Source: Candidatus Pedobacter colombiensis (GTDB taxonomy: Bacteria; Bacteroidota; Bacteroidia; Sphingobacteriales; Sphingobacteriaceae). Taken from it: 64,000 nt of DNA. Shown piece after piece: positions 1 to 7,709 of the stretch (within the stretch, counting starts at the first letter, position 1; each line of letters begins with the position of its first letter). The stretch lies in NCBI GenBank assembly GCA_029202485.1, contig CP119313.1:4588001-4652000 (forward strand). Direction: 5' to 3'. The notes under the pieces are model-generated. The model did no database searches. It was given only the letters and a program-made list of their open reading frames with translations, and had not been told where the DNA came from. Both the position numbers and the translations under genes were made by a program.

Positions 1-325
1 GCAGGGTATATACGGACTGCAGAATGTCTTCCAATTCGTTAAAATAGATCTTTAGCTTGGTCAACACAGGGTTTTGTGCCCCTGCCGGCAGCAATGCACG
101 AATCACTTCAAAATGCTTAGCTTCTACCTTTTTAAGTTGCTCTGCATAATCCTCACCGGCTCTGGCATTTTCTGCCATCTGCAGTAGGGTGTTGGTTATG
201 CCCCCCATTGCAGAAAGAACAACGATAGGATTTTCATCTCCCTTTTCCTTCTTGAGTATTTCCATCAGTGCACTTATGCTTTGAGCTGACCCGACAGATG
301 TACCTCCAAATTTTAAAATATTCAT
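1..325 (-). CDS. thrA: Aspartokinase, N-terminal part (likely bifunctional aspartokinase/homoserine dehydrogenase)
   Basis: The first 108 or so codons of a gene that leaves the window on the left. It starts MNILKFGGTSVGS; KFGGTSVG is the aspartokinase ATP/aspartate-binding motif, and VVLSAMGGITNTLL follows near residue 35. Aspartokinase phosphorylates aspartate, the first step towards threonine, isoleucine, methionine and lysine. In Bacteroidota the threonine-pathway enzyme is usually fused to homoserine dehydrogenase; the fusion cannot be confirmed because the C-terminal part is missing. The name thrA rests mainly on the threonine attenuator directly upstream. The ATG at 325 lies 12 bases after the attenuator T-run. 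Confidence 0.88.
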   Translation of the reverse strand, partial: MNILKFGGTSVGSAQSISALMEILKKEKGDENPIVVLSAMGGITNTLLQMAENARAGEDYAEQLKKVEAKHFEVIRALLPAGAQNPVLTKLKIYFNELEDILQSVYTL

Positions 326-336
326 AGTTGTTGGTT

Positions 337-378
337 AAAAAAAAAGCGCCTTCCCGTATTAGAGGAAGGCGCTTTTTT
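337..378 (-). terminator. Threonine attenuator: intrinsic terminator before thrA
   Basis: On the minus strand a 9-bp GC-rich stem (GCGCCTTCC at 372-364 with GGAAGGCGC at 354-346), extended by six A-T pairs, has a 9-nt loop and is followed by an unbroken T run. It is a textbook intrinsic terminator lying between the leader peptide gene and the thrA start codon, so it would stop transcription before thrA unless its 5' arm is sequestered. Confidence 0.9.
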
Positions 379-423
379 GTGGTTGTTATATTTTCTTTTT
401 CAGCCCACTAGCTTACCTTCCTC
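362..423 (-). promoter_or_regulatory. Predicted antiterminator pairing of the thr attenuator
   Basis: The leader segment GAGGAAGG (423-416, spanning the Arg-Arg-Lys codons after the Thr run) is perfectly complementary over 8 bp to CCTTCCTC (369-362), which includes most of the terminator 5' arm. A ribosome stalled on the Thr codons would leave 423-416 free to form this antiterminator; a ribosome reaching the stop codon (410-408) would cover it and allow termination. The pairing is seen in the sequence; the mechanism is inferred from the E. coli thr, his and ilv attenuators. Confidence 0.75.
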
Positions 424-476
424 CGTGCTATGCCGGTGGTTGTGGTGGTAGTAGTAATGGTTGAATTGTTATACAT
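408..476 (-). CDS. thrL: Threonine operon leader peptide
   Basis: A 22-codon ORF from ATG 476 to TAG 408. It starts MYNNS and continues TITTTTTTTGIARRKVS: eight Thr and two Ile codons, seven of the Thr codons consecutive. The composition closely resembles E. coli ThrL, which is also a short Thr/Ile-rich peptide. It sits directly upstream of an attenuator terminator and an aspartokinase gene. Its role is to be translated, not to act as a protein: ribosome stalling at Thr codons senses charged tRNA-Thr. There is no evident Shine-Dalgarno sequence, as is usual in Bacteroidota. Confidence 0.85.
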   Translation of the reverse strand: MYNNSTITTTTTTTGIARRKVS

Positions 477-511
477 TGTATTTTTTACACTATCTGTAAC
501 TGGGGGTAAAG

Positions 512-538
512 TAAAGTTATATTTTTCTAATTCGCAAA
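512..538 (-). promoter_or_regulatory. Possible thrL-thrA promoter
   Basis: On the minus strand TTTG (538-535) is followed after 15 bp by TAACTTTA (519-512), one mismatch from the Bacteroidota -7 element TAnnTTTG. The spacing is shorter than the usual 19-20 bp, so this is tentative. It would give a 5' UTR of about 30 nt before the leader peptide. Confidence 0.3.
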
Positions 539-584
539 TGTTTATAAAAATAAATTATTAATAGATCGATTTAGTGGGTTTTCT

Positions 585-592
585 TACCTTTA
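585..592 (+). promoter_or_regulatory. Possible rsgA promoter -7 element
   Basis: TACCTTTA lies 8 bases before the ATG at 601 and is one mismatch from TAnnTTTG. If used, the transcript would be leaderless or nearly so, and the upstream in-frame ATG at 574 could not be the start. No clear -33 element is visible. Confidence 0.3.
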
Positions 593-600
593 CCCGTTAT

Positions 601-1521
601 ATGCAAGGATTAGTAATAAAATCGACAGGAAGCTGGTACCAGGTACATGCAGAAAATGGGCTTGATTACGACTGCCGGATAAAAGGCAAGTTCAGGATAC
701 AGGGTATCCAAACCACCAATCCAATTGCTGTAGGTGATCGTGTGGAATTTGAATTGGAACCCAATTCAGACAATGGCGTAATTAACAAGCTATACGACCG
801 GCGAAATTATATCATCCGTAAATCCATCAACTTATCTAAACAAGCTCAAATCATTGCAGCAAACCTTGATCAGGCTTTTTTGGTGGTTACCCTGGCTTCA
901 CCACGTACCTCCTTAGGTTTTATAGACCGCTTTTTAGCCACAGCAGAAGCTTATGATATTCCTGCAATACTGATTTTTAATAAGCTCGACCTTTTTAATG
1001 AAGAGGGGCTTGCTGTATTGGAAGAATATAAGGGCATTTACGAAAAAATTGGCTATCCCTGCTACACGGTTTCGGCGCTCGAAGGCACCAATATTCCATT
1101 GATTGAGAGCTTACTAAAAGATAAAACTACCCTATTTTCCGGTCATTCGGGTGTAGGAAAATCAAGTTTAATCAATGCATTATTGCCTGGCCACAGCATC
1201 AAAACCGGTGAAATATCTGAATCAAGTGATAAAGGTCAACACACCACTACTTTTGCTGAAATGCATGCTTTACCATTCGGTGGCTATCTGATAGATACCC
1301 CTGGCATACGTGAACTGGGCATATTTGATATTAAACCAGAAGAATTGGGACACTATTTCAGAGAAATGAGGGCCTTGATGAACCAATGCCGTTTTAACAA
1401 CTGCCGCCATGTAAATGAACCGGGTTGTGCGGTGATTAAGGCAGTAGAAAATGGCGAAATAGAATTGAGCAGATACGAAAGCTACCTGAGCATTTACCAT
1501 GGTAACGAAACGAGAGCCTAA
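601..1521 (+). CDS. rsgA: Ribosome small subunit-dependent GTPase A
   Basis: A 306-aa circularly permuted GTPase that helps mature the 30S ribosomal subunit. An N-terminal OB fold is followed by the permuted motifs: G4 NKLD near residue 122, G1 GHSGVGKSS at 181-189 and G3 DTPGIRE near 232. The C-terminal zinc-binding segment CRFNNCRHVNEPGC supplies the Cys/His ligands. An upstream ATG at 574 would add MGFLTFTRY, but MQGLVIKSTGSWY is the usual family start and the added bases overlap a promoter-like element, so 601 was chosen. It leads an rsgA-dtd-MazG run with short gaps. Confidence 0.95.
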   Translation: MQGLVIKSTGSWYQVHAENGLDYDCRIKGKFRIQGIQTTNPIAVGDRVEFELEPNSDNGVINKLYDRRNYIIRKSINLSKQAQIIAANLDQAFLVVTLASPRTSLGFIDRFLATAEAYDIPAILIFNKLDLFNEEGLAVLEEYKGIYEKIGYPCYTVSALEGTNIPLIESLLKDKTTLFSGHSGVGKSSLINALLPGHSIKTGEISESSDKGQHTTTFAEMHALPFGGYLIDTPGIRELGIFDIKPEELGHYFREMRALMNQCRFNNCRHVNEPGCAVIKAVENGEIELSRYESYLSIYHGNETRA

Positions 1522-1539
1522 ACACATTTTAAAAACATT

Positions 1540-1992
1540 ATGAGAGCGGTTATACAAAGGGTTACTTCAGCGAGCTGTGTTGTAGATGGGAATACTAGCG
1601 GCACTATTGAAGTCGGCTTTTTAGTTTTGTTAGGTATTGAAGATGCAGATACGAGGGAGGACATGGAATGGCTTGCCGGAAAAATAGCTAACATGAGGGT
1701 TTTTGGTGATGAGGAGGGCTTAATGAATAGAGCCTTAGCTGACGTTGATGGGAACATTCTCCTGATTAGCCAATTCACACTGTTTGCCACTACTAAAAAG
1801 GGCAACAGGCCTGGTTTTACCCGAGCCGCCCGACCGGAAAAGGCAATTCCTCTTTATGAGGCAATGGTTAAGCAGCTGTCTTCACTATTAAACAAAGAAA
1901 TACAAACCGGAATTTTTGGTGCGGATATGAAAATTAGCCTGGTAAATGATGGACCAGTAACGATTGTTATTGACACAAAAAACAAAGAATAA
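1540..1992 (+). CDS. dtd: D-aminoacyl-tRNA deacylase
   Basis: A 150-aa protein of normal family length that removes D-amino acids mischarged on tRNA. It starts MRAVIQRVTSASC, has the conserved SQFTLFA segment in mid-protein (catalytic-site region) and the C-terminal GPVTI motif that forms the cross-subunit part of the chiral-proofreading site of the dimer. It lies 18 bp after rsgA and 1 bp before the MazG-like gene, so the three genes are probably co-transcribed. Confidence 0.95.
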   Translation: MRAVIQRVTSASCVVDGNTSGTIEVGFLVLLGIEDADTREDMEWLAGKIANMRVFGDEEGLMNRALADVDGNILLISQFTLFATTKKGNRPGFTRAARPEKAIPLYEAMVKQLSSLLNKEIQTGIFGADMKISLVNDGPVTIVIDTKNKE

Positions 1993-1993
1993 T

Positions 1994-2323
1994 ATGACTA
2001 TAGCAGAAGCACAGGAAACAGTAGATCAGTGGATCAAAACAACCGGCATCCGTTATTTTAATGAACTGACCAATACAGCCATTTTGATGGAAGAGGTTGG
2101 TGAAGTGGCACGGATCATGTCGCGCAAATATGGCGAGCAATCTTTCAAAAAAAGCGATGAAGCCGTAGACCTGGGGGATGAAATGGCTGATGTATTGTTT
2201 GTTTTGATCTGCCTCGCCAATCAGACCGGAATTGACCTGACGGCTGCAATGGAAAAGAATCTGATTAAAAAGAGTATCAGAGATGCCGACAGACATAAAA
2301 ACAACAACAAGCTGAAATCATAA
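1994..2323 (+). CDS. MazG-like nucleotide pyrophosphohydrolase
   Basis: A 109-aa all-alpha NTP pyrophosphohydrolase of the MazG/dUTPase-like group. The Mg-binding pattern is present: EEVGE near residue 34 followed by E and D in DEMADVLF near residue 69. Such proteins hydrolyse non-canonical or excess NTPs, but the substrate cannot be told from sequence. The ATG at 1994 is one base after the dtd stop; a longer reading from 1964 overlaps dtd and adds nothing family-like. It ends 18 bp from the convergent MFS gene. Confidence 0.85.
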   Translation: MTIAEAQETVDQWIKTTGIRYFNELTNTAILMEEVGEVARIMSRKYGEQSFKKSDEAVDLGDEMADVLFVLICLANQTGIDLTAAMEKNLIKKSIRDADRHKNNNKLKS

Positions 2324-2341
2324 TTTCCAGCAGCTTCGGCT

Positions 2342-3571
2342 CTAGGCAAGAATTTCCTTATGTCTTGATTCCCTTAGTCGCAGGAATCGAAAATGCAAAC
2401 CACCAATCAATAGTGCAATCATTCCCTGTATCAAAACGGTATTTGGAGTACCTATCCGTTCCGAAACAGCTCCAATTAGTAAACCACCCAGTGGCTGCAT
2501 GCCAAAAAAGGCCATTGCATAAAAGCTGATTACCCTTCCCCGCATATTCGGGTCAACTGTGGTTTGGATTAAAGTATTACTAATGGTTATTTGCGACATC
2601 ATTCCAAAACCACATATCATCGCAAATACCAAGGCTAATGGATAATAAGTGCTATGCGAAAACAAAACGAGTCCTGCTCCAAATATAAGCGTATTGATCG
2701 CCAATATTTTCTTTAGATTTCTTCCTGCCTTCAGGGAGGCAAGAAAAATGGCCCCGCAAAAAGCACCTAAACCAATTACACTATCTATCACCCCAAAAGT
2801 TGATGCTGTACCCTTAAAAATATCTTTTGCATATACCGGTATCAATGTACTAAAAGGCAAAACTGTCAAACTAATTAACGCTAGCATAACTAGAACAAAT
2901 GCGATAGATGGGGTTTGCTTAATGTATTGAAAACCTTCCTTTAGCTCGCCTATTACATTTTTTGCATGTACTTTTTTTGTGTAAGCTGGTAATTTCATCA
3001 CAAGCAATGATCCAATAACTGCGATAAAGCTTACTGCATTTAAACCAAAGCAGATGTCCTGCCCAAATTTTTCAAGTACAATGCCCGCTAATCCGGGACC
3101 GATCAACCTCGATAGATTAACCATGGAAGAATTTAAGGCCAATGCATTAGGTAAACTTTCCTTATCATCGACCATATCATAAACTAAGGATTGTCTGGCC
3201 GGCACATCAAATGCGTTGATTAATCCCAACAACGCGCTTAATGCAATAATCTCCCAAACTGAATAATGCCTAAAAAAAATCAAAACGGTCATTAATACCG
3301 CTTGTATCATAGATGCGATCTGTGTAATGAGCAATACCTTATACCGGTTATAGCGATCGGCTACTACACCTCCAAGAAAAGAAAAAATGAAAGATGGGAA
3401 CAAACTGGCAAATAAGGTAAGACCGAGCATAAATTTGGAATGCGTTTCAGAATAAATCACCCAACTTACCGCAGTCTTTTGCATCCATGTTCCTATAAGA
3501 GAGACGGATTGTCCGCTAAAATACAGTCTGTAATTATGACTTTTAAAAGCGCTAAAGGTATTTATATTCAT
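2342..3571 (-). CDS. MFS transporter (MFS_3/EntS-like exporter)
   Basis: A 409-aa inner-membrane protein with about 12 hydrophobic segments and the MFS loop motif GGVVADRYNRYKVLL after TM2. The overall pattern, from SHNYRLYFSGQSVSLIGTWMQ at the N terminus, is that of the MFS_3 family that contains enterobactin exporters. The substrate is unknown. The reading frame stays open to 3682, but the extra 37 residues (KQSCFLFLAQFLRLFLS...) overlap the upstream terminator of the HIT gene, so the ATG at 3571 is preferred. Confidence 0.85.
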   Translation of the reverse strand: MNINTFSAFKSHNYRLYFSGQSVSLIGTWMQKTAVSWVIYSETHSKFMLGLTLFASLFPSFIFSFLGGVVADRYNRYKVLLITQIASMIQAVLMTVLIFFRHYSVWEIIALSALLGLINAFDVPARQSLVYDMVDDKESLPNALALNSSMVNLSRLIGPGLAGIVLEKFGQDICFGLNAVSFIAVIGSLLVMKLPAYTKKVHAKNVIGELKEGFQYIKQTPSIAFVLVMLALISLTVLPFSTLIPVYAKDIFKGTASTFGVIDSVIGLGAFCGAIFLASLKAGRNLKKILAINTLIFGAGLVLFSHSTYYPLALVFAMICGFGMMSQITISNTLIQTTVDPNMRGRVISFYAMAFFGMQPLGGLLIGAVSERIGTPNTVLIQGMIALLIGGLHFRFLRLRESRHKEILA

Positions 3572-3654
3572 GTTTAATCGCATCTCTGTTAAAATCAACC
3601 AGCTTAGCCCTCCCCGCCTATTTCGACTCAAAAACAAACGCAGAAATTGAGCCA

Positions 3655-3693
3655 AAAACAAAAAGCAGGACTGTTTAATCAACCCTGCTTTTC
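3655..3693 (-). terminator. Terminator after greA-HIT genes
   Basis: A minus-strand 9-bp stem (AAAAGCAGG at 3693-3685 with CCTGCTTTT at 3670-3662) has a 14-nt loop and then TTGTTTTTGG. It follows the HIT gene stop (3723) by about 30 bases. Confidence 0.7.
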
Positions 3694-3722
3694 GTTTGTC
3701 TTTGAAAAAAATTGGTAGCGTG

Positions 3723-4115
3723 TTATAATGCTGCCTTTATTTTTGCTGCTGCTTCTGCCAGCTCTTCCTGGCTTGGCTTTAGCTTCTCCTTACTGAAATT
3801 CATATCGCTCACGTGGTTCATCGGGATTAAGTGAATGTGCACATGCGGCACTTCTAATCCGATCACTGCAACGCCAACCTTTTTACATGGGAAAGCCTCT
3901 TTTAATCCTGTAGCTACTATTTTAGCGAACAGCGTTAATCCGAAATAACTTTCTTCATCCATATCAAAAATGTAATCGATCTCCTTTTTAGGGATCACCA
4001 ATACATGCCCCATCACCAGTGGATTAACATCCAGAAAAGCCAGAAATTCGGTGGTTTCAGCAACAATATGCGCCGGAATTTCACCGCTTACAATTTTTGA
4101 AAAGATACTTGCCAT
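3723..4115 (-). CDS. HIT family hydrolase (Hint/HinT-like)
   Basis: A 130-aa histidine-triad protein, full length for the family. It starts MASIFSKIVSGEIPAHIVAE and has the catalytic triad in VPHVHIHLIP near residue 90 (HxHxHxx). Such proteins hydrolyse nucleoside phosphoramidates and related adenylated compounds. It lies 10 bp after greA on the same strand and is followed by a terminator, so it is probably the last gene of a greA-HIT operon. Confidence 0.93.
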   Translation of the reverse strand: MASIFSKIVSGEIPAHIVAETTEFLAFLDVNPLVMGHVLVIPKKEIDYIFDMDEESYFGLTLFAKIVATGLKEAFPCKKVGVAVIGLEVPHVHIHLIPMNHVSDMNFSKEKLKPSQEELAEAAAKIKAAL

Positions 4116-4125
4116 ATGTTTAATT

Positions 4126-4599
4126 TTATCTGCTGATCTCTAATATTTCGAATTCCATTTTTCCTGCAGGCACCTCAATTTCAGTGGTATCACCTACAGA
4201 TTTGCCCAATAGCCCTTTAGCAATTGGCGATTTAACAGAAATCTTACCGGTTTTAAGGTCGGCTTCTGATTCTGCTACCAACTGATAAGACATCGTTGCA
4301 CCGTTTTTAACGTTCTTGATCTTTACGATAGAAAGTGCAAGCACCTTGGAAGTATCCAATTTAGACTCATCAATCAGCCTGGCAGTTGAAAGTGTGGTCT
4401 CTAACTTAGAGATCTTTGCTTCATGCAAACCCTGGGCTTCCTTAGCTGCATCATACTCCGCATTCTCAGAAAGATCACCTTTATCTCTTGCTTCAGCAAT
4501 TGCCTTTGAGATCAATTGCCTTCCAGTAGTTTTTAAATACTGTAACTCTTCTTTCAGTTTATCTAAACCATCTTGGGTATAATACGTTACCTCTGTCAT
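4126..4599 (-). CDS. greA: Transcript cleavage factor GreA
   Basis: A 157-aa protein, the standard GreA length. The N-terminal antiparallel coiled coil (about residues 5-75) contains the loop acidic pair in GDLSENAEYDAAKE, which directs RNA polymerase to cleave backtracked RNA. The C-terminal FKBP-like domain contains SPIAKGLLGKSVGD. The start MTEVTYYTQDGLDKL at 4599 is chosen; an in-frame ATG at 4635 would add 12 residues inside a terminator-like hairpin region. The leader appears to hold an intrinsic terminator (see 4624-4672). Confidence 0.96.
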   Translation of the reverse strand: MTEVTYYTQDGLDKLKEELQYLKTTGRQLISKAIAEARDKGDLSENAEYDAAKEAQGLHEAKISKLETTLSTARLIDESKLDTSKVLALSIVKIKNVKNGATMSYQLVAESEADLKTGKISVKSPIAKGLLGKSVGDTTEIEVPAGKMEFEILEISR

Positions 4600-4623
4600 A
4601 GCTCGTTTATTTATTGTAAATCC

Positions 4624-4672
4624 TCTAAAAAACAAACAAGACTATATCGGCTTTTAAGCCTACATAGTCTTG
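4624..4672 (-). terminator. Terminator hairpin between the dehydrogenase gene and greA
   Basis: On the minus strand CAAGACTAT (4672-4664) pairs with ATAGTCTTG (4645-4637), with an inner GGCT/AGCC stem (4660-4657 with 4652-4649), followed by TTGTTTGTTTTTT. It can end the rsmA-dehydrogenase transcript, but it also lies downstream of a predicted greA promoter, so it may act inside the greA leader. Confidence 0.75.
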
Positions 4673-4684
4673 CTTCAATTAAAA

Positions 4685-4716
4685 CGAAGATAACAGGGTA
4701 AGAGCACAAAAGCAAA
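4685..4716 (-). promoter_or_regulatory. Predicted greA promoter
   Basis: Minus strand: TTTG (4716-4713), 20 bp, TATCTTCG (4692-4685), one mismatch from the Bacteroidota consensus. The start of transcription would be near 4678, upstream of the terminator hairpin and about 80 nt from the greA ATG. Confidence 0.5.
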
Positions 4717-4757
4717 TTTTTGAGCTTAAATGATGAAGCGATGATGAAATAAATTCA

Positions 4758-5681
4758 CTAAAAAGCGCGCAGCTTTTCGGCCAGTACTTCAGATATCTTA
4801 CGGTAGGACTCAAATGTCCAGCCACCAACATGAGGTGTTAAGATCACTTTTCCTGACGATTTAAGATCGTTAAACCAATCCTGAGCTTCTAAAGCCGGAA
4901 ACTTCTCTACTTCAAGCACATCCAATCCGGCTCCAATGATTTTGTTATTTTTAATGGCCGATAAAACAGCTTTGGTATTAACTATTTCTCCCCTGGCTGT
5001 ATTGATAAAAAAAATAGGTTTACGGAAATGAAGCAAATACTCGTCATCAACTAGCTGCCTGGTTTCGGCAGTAAGTGGTATATGAAGACTCAGCACATCG
5101 CTTTGCTTTACAATCTCTTCCATACTTACTTCCTTTGCATATTCATCGCTAAAGCCTGTTTTATATTTATCGTAAGCGATTACATTCACCTCAAATCCGG
5201 AAAGCTTCCTGGCAAAGCTCTTGCCCATAAAGCCATACCCGATAATGCCAACTGTACGTCCCTTAAGCTCATAACCACGGTTACCTTCTCTGTCCCATAT
5301 TCCATTCCGCACTTCTATGTCAGCATTTCGGAAATTATTCATCAAGCTTAACAGCAAGCCTGTAGCATGTTCGCCAACGGCATCCATATTTCCTTCAGGG
5401 GCATTTAGCAGCACTATATTTCTTTGCTTTGCTAAAGCTTCATCAATATTATCCAGTCCGGCTCCTGCTCTTGCTATAAATTTAAGGTTCCGAGCTGCAT
5501 CCATCAATTCTTTATCGATCTGAAATTTTGTACGTACAGCAATACCATCGTAGTCGGCAATAATGGCCAGTGTTTCGGCTCTGGTGATCAAAGGTTGATC
5601 ATGCACTTCATAACCGAATGCAGTTGCATTTTCTTTAAATGCAGGATGCAGGTCGTCAACAATTAATATTTTTCCTTTCAT
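4758..5681 (-). CDS. D-2-hydroxyacid dehydrogenase (phosphoglycerate dehydrogenase-like)
   Basis: A 307-aa NAD-dependent dehydrogenase. The nucleotide-binding motif is VGIIGYGFMGKS near residue 145; the catalytic residues are visible as Arg in NTARGE, Glu in GLDVLEVE and His in TPHVGG. There is no C-terminal ACT or ASB regulatory domain, which matches short SerA-like enzymes. It may act on 3-phosphoglycerate (serine synthesis) or another 2-hydroxyacid; the genes around it (rsmA, greA) do not decide. It starts 7 bp after the rsmA stop, so the two are probably co-transcribed. Confidence 0.87.
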   Translation of the reverse strand: MKGKILIVDDLHPAFKENATAFGYEVHDQPLITRAETLAIIADYDGIAVRTKFQIDKELMDAARNLKFIARAGAGLDNIDEALAKQRNIVLLNAPEGNMDAVGEHATGLLLSLMNNFRNADIEVRNGIWDREGNRGYELKGRTVGIIGYGFMGKSFARKLSGFEVNVIAYDKYKTGFSDEYAKEVSMEEIVKQSDVLSLHIPLTAETRQLVDDEYLLHFRKPIFFINTARGEIVNTKAVLSAIKNNKIIGAGLDVLEVEKFPALEAQDWFNDLKSSGKVILTPHVGGWTFESYRKISEVLAEKLRAF

Positions 5682-5688
5682 TTGTGTA

Positions 5689-6471
5689 TTATTTTGAAAG
5701 CTCCGACAAGTGCGACGTTAGCTCAATAAAATCGGCTACGCTTAACTGCTCTGCCCGTTTATCAAAAAATAGATGGGTATCCATCTTATCTTTAGGAATC
5801 ACACCCGAAAGTGCATTTCTCAAGGTTTTTCTCCTTTGATTGAACCCGGCCTTTACGGTACGCCAAAATAATTTCTCATCACAAGGAAGGGTTTCCACAT
5901 TATTCCTGCTCAATCTGATTACACCCGAATTTACTTTCGGCGGTGGATTAAATGTGCCTGGTTTAACGGTAAACAAATACTCTATATCATAATAAGCCTG
6001 AATCAGTACACTTAGTATCCCATAATCTTTTGTTCCTGATTTTGAAGCACAACGTTCTGCTACTTCTTTTTGGAACATCCCCACCATTTCCACAACATTT
6101 TCCCTATTTTCAAGTATCTTAAACAGGATTTGTGAAGATATGTTATAAGGGAAGTTGCCTATAATGGCATATTTCTCTTTAAATATTTCGGAAAGGTTAA
6201 GCGCAAGAAAATCTCCATTGATAAGCCTGTTGCCCAATTGCGGATATTTTTTTTGCAAAAAATGATAGGATTCTACATCAATGTCGATCAAAAAGGTTTC
6301 GATATCTGTACGCTCTAACAACAAATCAGATAGGATGCCCATTCCAGGTCCAACTTCAAGCACCTGCTTGTATTTATCAGTATGAACAAGGCCGTTTACA
6401 ATTTTTGCTGCGATATTTTTATCCGTCAAAAAATGTTGCCCTAAATGTTTTTTTGCCTTCACCAAACTCAT
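5689..6471 (-). CDS. rsmA: 16S rRNA (adenine1518/1519-N6)-dimethyltransferase
   Basis: A 260-aa SAM-dependent methyltransferase that dimethylates two adjacent adenines in the 3' hairpin of 16S rRNA. It starts MSLVKAKKHLGQHFLTD, the family hallmark. Motif I is VLEVGPGMGIL near residue 39 and the catalytic NFPYNIS motif IV is near residue 105. The C-terminal RNA-binding helical part contains FNQRRKTLRNAL. It heads the rsmA-dehydrogenase pair and is divergent from pdxA. Confidence 0.96.
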   Translation of the reverse strand: MSLVKAKKHLGQHFLTDKNIAAKIVNGLVHTDKYKQVLEVGPGMGILSDLLLERTDIETFLIDIDVESYHFLQKKYPQLGNRLINGDFLALNLSEIFKEKYAIIGNFPYNISSQILFKILENRENVVEMVGMFQKEVAERCASKSGTKDYGILSVLIQAYYDIEYLFTVKPGTFNPPPKVNSGVIRLSRNNVETLPCDEKLFWRTVKAGFNQRRKTLRNALSGVIPKDKMDTHLFFDKRAEQLSVADFIELTSHLSELSK

Positions 6472-6570
6472 ATATTCTCCCTTAAAAGCTGCAAAATAAG
6501 TAAAGTTTTACTAGTATCCGGCTAACATTAAGGTGAAAATCTGTAATTTGCACCAAATTTCTATTCAGGC

Positions 6571-7650
6571 ATGAGCAATAAAATTAAAATTGGGATAAGT
6601 ATTGGCGATATCAACGGGATTGGATTAGAAGTAATCTTAAAAACTTTATCGAACAATAGTATTCTTGACTACTGCACTCCAATAGTTTACGGGCATACGA
6701 AAGTTGCTTCTTATCATAGAAAAGCATTAGGACTAACAGATTTTGCCTTTAATGTAATCAACGACCCTGCTTCGGCTAATCCGAAAAAGGCAAACCTGAT
6801 CAATTGCTGGGAAGAAGATGTAAAGATAGATTTAGGTGTTTCTAATGAAACAGGTGGAAAATACGCCTTATTATCACTTCAAAAAGCCACAGATGCTTTG
6901 ATCAAAGGTGAGATTGACGCTTTGGTTACTGCGCCAATTAACAAACATAACATCCAGTCGGAAACTTTTCAATTCCCCGGACATACAGAATACTTACAGG
7001 AACAGAGCAACAGTTCAGATGTATTGATGTTTATGATTAGTGAGGATATTCGGGTTGGGGTAGTAACAGGCCATATTCCCGTGAAAGACATTGCGCACAG
7101 CGTTACCAAAGAAAAAATTGTTAAAAAACTAGTGCTGATGAATGAGAGTCTTAAAAAGGATTTCTGGATTGAAAAACCAAAAATTGCAGTATTGGGATTA
7201 AACCCACATGCCGGCGACAATGGTTTGTTAGGCAAGGAGGAAGAACACGTCATCATCCCAGCCATTCAAGAGGCCTTTGATAAAGGTGTGATCTGCTTTG
7301 GACCATATCCGGCGGATGGTTTCTTTGGAAATGGTAGCTACAAGCAATTTGATGCTGTATTGGCTATGTATCACGATCAGGGTTTGATCCCTTTTAAAAC
7401 TATTGCTTTTGGCACGGGTGTAAACTTCTCTGCTGGTTTAAAGATCGTACGCACTTCACCGGATCATGGCACTGGATATGATATTGCAGGGAAAAATCTG
7501 GCAGATCCTTCTTCATTTATTGAAGCAGTGTTTGCCGCTACACATATTGTGAAAAACAGGAGAGAACAAGAGGCTTTATTAAGCAATCAATTAAGAACCG
7601 GGGGAAAAGTTATTGAAACTGCCGCAGATATGAAAGATGACGCGAATTAA
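6571..7650 (+). CDS. pdxA: 4-hydroxythreonine-4-phosphate dehydrogenase
   Basis: A 359-aa enzyme of pyridoxal phosphate synthesis (the DXP-dependent route); it oxidises 4-phosphohydroxy-L-threonine. It starts KIKIGISIGDINGIGLEV, and the metal-site segments FPGHTEYLQ, AMYHDQGLIPFK and the C-terminal TSPDHGTGYDIAGK are all present, supplying His ligands. The length is slightly above the family norm of about 330. It is monocistronic or leads into the next operon; a strong promoter element begins 7 bp after its stop. Confidence 0.96.
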   Translation: MSNKIKIGISIGDINGIGLEVILKTLSNNSILDYCTPIVYGHTKVASYHRKALGLTDFAFNVINDPASANPKKANLINCWEEDVKIDLGVSNETGGKYALLSLQKATDALIKGEIDALVTAPINKHNIQSETFQFPGHTEYLQEQSNSSDVLMFMISEDIRVGVVTGHIPVKDIAHSVTKEKIVKKLVLMNESLKKDFWIEKPKIAVLGLNPHAGDNGLLGKEEEHVIIPAIQEAFDKGVICFGPYPADGFFGNGSYKQFDAVLAMYHDQGLIPFKTIAFGTGVNFSAGLKIVRTSPDHGTGYDIAGKNLADPSSFIEAVFAATHIVKNRREQEALLSNQLRTGGKVIETAADMKDDAN

Positions 7651-7656
7651 AAAAGA

Positions 7657-7688
7657 TTTGCAAGCATTGAAAATAATATCTACATTTG
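7657..7688 (+). promoter_or_regulatory. Promoter of the yceD-rpmF-plsX-fabH operon
   Basis: TTTG (7657-7660), 20 bp, TACATTTG (7681-7688): an exact TAnnTTTG -7 element. Transcription would begin near 7693, leaving a leader of about 17 nt before the TTG at 7710. It overlaps the alternative TTG start at 7686, which argues against that start. Confidence 0.7.
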
Positions 7689-7709
7689 CGGGCTAAAATT
7701 TTGTTACAA

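Noticed and set aside
574..600. ATG at 574 as the rsgA start, adding nine residues
   Set aside because: The family start is MQGLVIKS at 601, and the added bases overlap the promoter-like TACCTTTA.
3572..3682. Extra 37 N-terminal residues on the MFS transporter
   Set aside because: The extension overlaps the terminator of the HIT gene and lacks family similarity; MNINTFSAFKSHNYRLYFSG is a typical start.
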